A stretch of DNA of 64,000 nt, from the NCBI GenBank assembly GCA_963970005.1, contig CAXAMN010028917.1:473015-537014 (forward strand), read 5' to 3'. Of the stretch, positions 62,099-64,000 are shown in pieces. The position numbers were made by a program, and so were the translations under genes. The notes below the pieces were generated by a model, which searched no databases, was not told where the DNA came from, and worked only from the letters and a program-made list of their open reading frames with translations. The stretch is from Durusdinium trenchii (Eukaryota; Sar; Dinophyceae; Suessiales; Symbiodiniaceae). Every line of letters starts with the position of its first letter. Position 1 is the first letter of the stretch.

Positions 62099-63290
62099 TC
62101 AATGATTGATTGGGCCACTGGCAGCCACTGGCACTAGGCCCCGAAATTTCTCAGAGCTGCACCACCCAACAGAAGTCATCTGCGCCTTTCGTTGAGCAAG
62201 CCTGGACTCTAAAACCCTGCTCGGTCTCGCTACGGGCGGGCGCCCACCCAATCCCAGCCTTCCGAACTTCCGCACATGCGGCAGCGCCCCAACATCTGCG
62301 CAGCGTCAGCAAGCTGGGCGCAGCAGCGAAGCTTCCCGGCCTCATGGACTACCAGCCCAGCCGGTTATTTTCTGGGCATCGTACTGACGCACATTTGTGG
62401 GTCCCATGTGCGGTTAGTTGGGGTGAGGGTTCAGATGTCTGCCGCTGGGGGAGGTTGACATCTGGGCACCCATGAAGAGCAGCAAGCCTGTGGGTTCTGC
62501 GTGTGTGTTGCATATGTTATCATGTTATCATATGTTTTACTTTCAAGCCATAGAGGGTCTGCCAAGCTAAACAGTTCTAGTTGAAGTGAGTTTTGTTGAC
62601 TTGGCATTGCGTCTCCACTGACTTCTTAAAAACAGCTCAGGGATCTCTACAGCACCTTGTGGTCTTACACGCTGAAGGACGTCCAGGCTTGCCACCCTTC
62701 AAGACTTCAAAGCAAAATGTGTCAAAATTGTTTGGGTCATGGGCTCCGTCCATTTGAGCCACGCCCAGTGGTGAGCGCAGATGAAAAATTGGGAACCGAC
62801 CAGGTCACACACCAGGGCTCGACATCTTCAGCTTCTCCAGCTAGGCGAGGTGCCAACAGCCAGTGGCTGCCCAGACACCTTTGGTTTGGTCTGCGTGTGG
62901 CAAGGAGCAACCTTTGCCGCACCTCTGCAACACCTCTGTCACACCTCTCCAGTTTAGCTAGCGGATCTCTACAGATACTCTAGCGTCACTTTCAACCAAC
63001 AATATTCAAGAATGGTTGAAACTCAGTCGTGAAAGTCCTTCAAAAACGAGGGTCGACGATGAGCCAGTGGGGATGTTGCCTGACCATGCCTGACCTGGTT
63101 AAGTGGGCCGCTAAGCAAACCCTAAACTAGCTCCCTCTGCTTCAACACACGTTCCTCGGTCTGATCTGCTGACTTTGCTCGCCAGAAGCATGGAAGCGGA
63201 CATGCTGCTTTGTTGGGACCTATAAATTTGTACTCGAACAAAACCGCCTTTCCACTTCCACGCTTCTTGGTGAGAAAGTGATGTATTTAT
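62099..63290. other. no recognised gene
   Basis: Short frames only, none with a recognisable domain or repeat. Confidence 0.45.
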
Positions 63291-63296
63291 GTGTAT

Positions 63297-63530
63297 TGTG
63301 TAAGATATAAATATAGATACAGATATAAATATACATACGTAGGTAGGTCGGTAGGTCGGTCGCTATAGGTAGGTATGTAGGTAGGTAGGCTGGTATGTAG
63401 GTATGTATATATACCATATGGTTGTATATATATATATGGTTGTATAAATAAATATACAGTTTGTTACTTATTTACTTATATCTATGTGTGTATAAGCGAG
63501 CAAGTAGGAAAATACATAAATATATTGTAC
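63297..63530. repeat. AT-rich tract with TAGG/TCGG tetranucleotide repeats
   Basis: ATAAATATAGATACAG-like repeats, then (GTAG)n with TCGG variants at 63337-63405, then TATATA runs to about 63530. Confidence 0.85.
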
Positions 63531-63773
63531 TTTGTATATTGTCTTTATAACTTGAACTATGAAACACATCTTGGCAATCGACCGGCCCATCTTCTTCCCA
63601 CAACCGACCGAGCTGGAGTCATGGCCTCCGGGAGACCTTGCCCCTTTGCCACGCCGCTCGTCGAACGTTCCGCGCTGGCCTGCGCAGCGGTCACGCTGCA
63701 GCGTCGCGGCGGCCCAGGGGCTGAGCAAGCGCAGCACCATGTCTTCGTTGAGCCTGGGATGGAAGCGACGTGC

Positions 63774-63783
63774 NNNNNNNNNN
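63774..63783. other. assembly gap (10 N)
   Basis: Ten N. The frame across it is unreliable. Confidence 0.99.
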
Positions 63784-63785
63784 AA

Positions 63786-64000
63786 AAAAGGCAACGGCAA
63801 GCCGGAGGGCACCCTACCCACCCTCAAGAGTCAGACGAAGAAGAGGATGATTTGGCCTTCTTGCTGGGTGAGGGGGTTGGCCCTGCACCGGCGGCTTCTG
63901 AGGGAGGCGCCTCGGTCCCTGTCAAAGAGTTCTGCTTCGACAACACGCGCTTGTTCCCCATTCGGAAGCCTCCGTTCCCCAAGACTAAGTCAAGGCAAAT
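63786..64000 (+). CDS. partial open frame running off the right end
   Basis: After the gap the plus strand reads about 70 codons without a stop (ESDEEEDDLAFLLGEGVGPA, then VKEFCFDNTRLFPIRKPPFP). Its GC-rich third positions and acidic-to-ordered character look coding. The start lies in or before the gap. No family recognised. Confidence 0.35.

Overview
This window looks like nuclear DNA of a dinoflagellate. The case rests on inference: the copia polyproteins carry Lys-Gly-rich (KGKGKG) gag proteins and extra domains of the kind seen in dinoflagellate retroelements, simple repeats and minisatellites are abundant, one intron-containing fragment is present, and an LTR holds a spliced-leader-like string (CATTTGGCTCAAG). 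I see no tRNA, rRNA or CRISPR locus. Almost everything recognisable is retrotransposon, often nested and decayed. Two assembly gaps are present (38783-38389+1000, i.e. 38783-39389, and 63774-63783).

Layout. 258-33427 is best read as one minus-strand copia element (element 2, full LTR at 33224-33427) whose left LTR has been split into 258-340 and 16850-16950. The interrupting DNA (about 341-16849) itself contains element 1, a nearly intact 15.4-kb minus-strand copia element (1293-16687) with 154/155-bp TG...CA LTRs, a primer-binding site, a 2553-aa gag-pol frame, an RNase H frame and two long accessory frames after pol. Element 2 is badly frameshifted, lacks most of its integrase core, and is interrupted by about 6 kb (19.58-25.65 kb) holding a cytosine-5 methyltransferase-like gene fragment with intron-like breaks, a 13-bp minisatellite of about 120 units and a 52-bp tandem repeat. 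33.4-41.7 kb holds a Kelch-like repeat unit, a decayed reading region ending in a ubiquitin-protease His box, trinucleotide repeats around a gap, and a dispersed repeat family. 41.7-45.25 kb is a decayed DIRS-like element (RNase H, RT, methyltransferase-like domain, gag). 45.26-51.0 kb is copia element 3 (minus strand, decayed). 51.1-57.4 kb carries second copies of the dispersed and Kelch-like repeats, a bacterial-looking ClpB fragment, and pseudogene remains. 57433-60092 is the 5' part of copia element 4 (plus strand). 60.9-62.1 kb holds an unrecognised minus-strand protein region, and an open frame runs off the right end.

The most interesting system is element 1. Downstream of pol it carries a Tpt1/KptA-type RNA 2'-phosphotransferase (all four expected catalytic residues visible) followed by a 1315-aa protein ending in an endonuclease/exonuclease/phosphatase (EEP) domain; element 2 retains a degraded EEP accessory gene in the corresponding place. 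The leader between primer-binding site and gag has a consensus splice donor (CAG|GTGAGC), and each accessory frame has an acceptor-like CAG a few bases before an ATG. This suggests retrovirus-like spliced subgenomic mRNAs for the RNA-modifying accessory genes. A second theme is methyltransferase-like domains in several unrelated elements here (between integrase and RT in copia, before RT in the DIRS-like element, and a separate C5-methyltransferase fragment).
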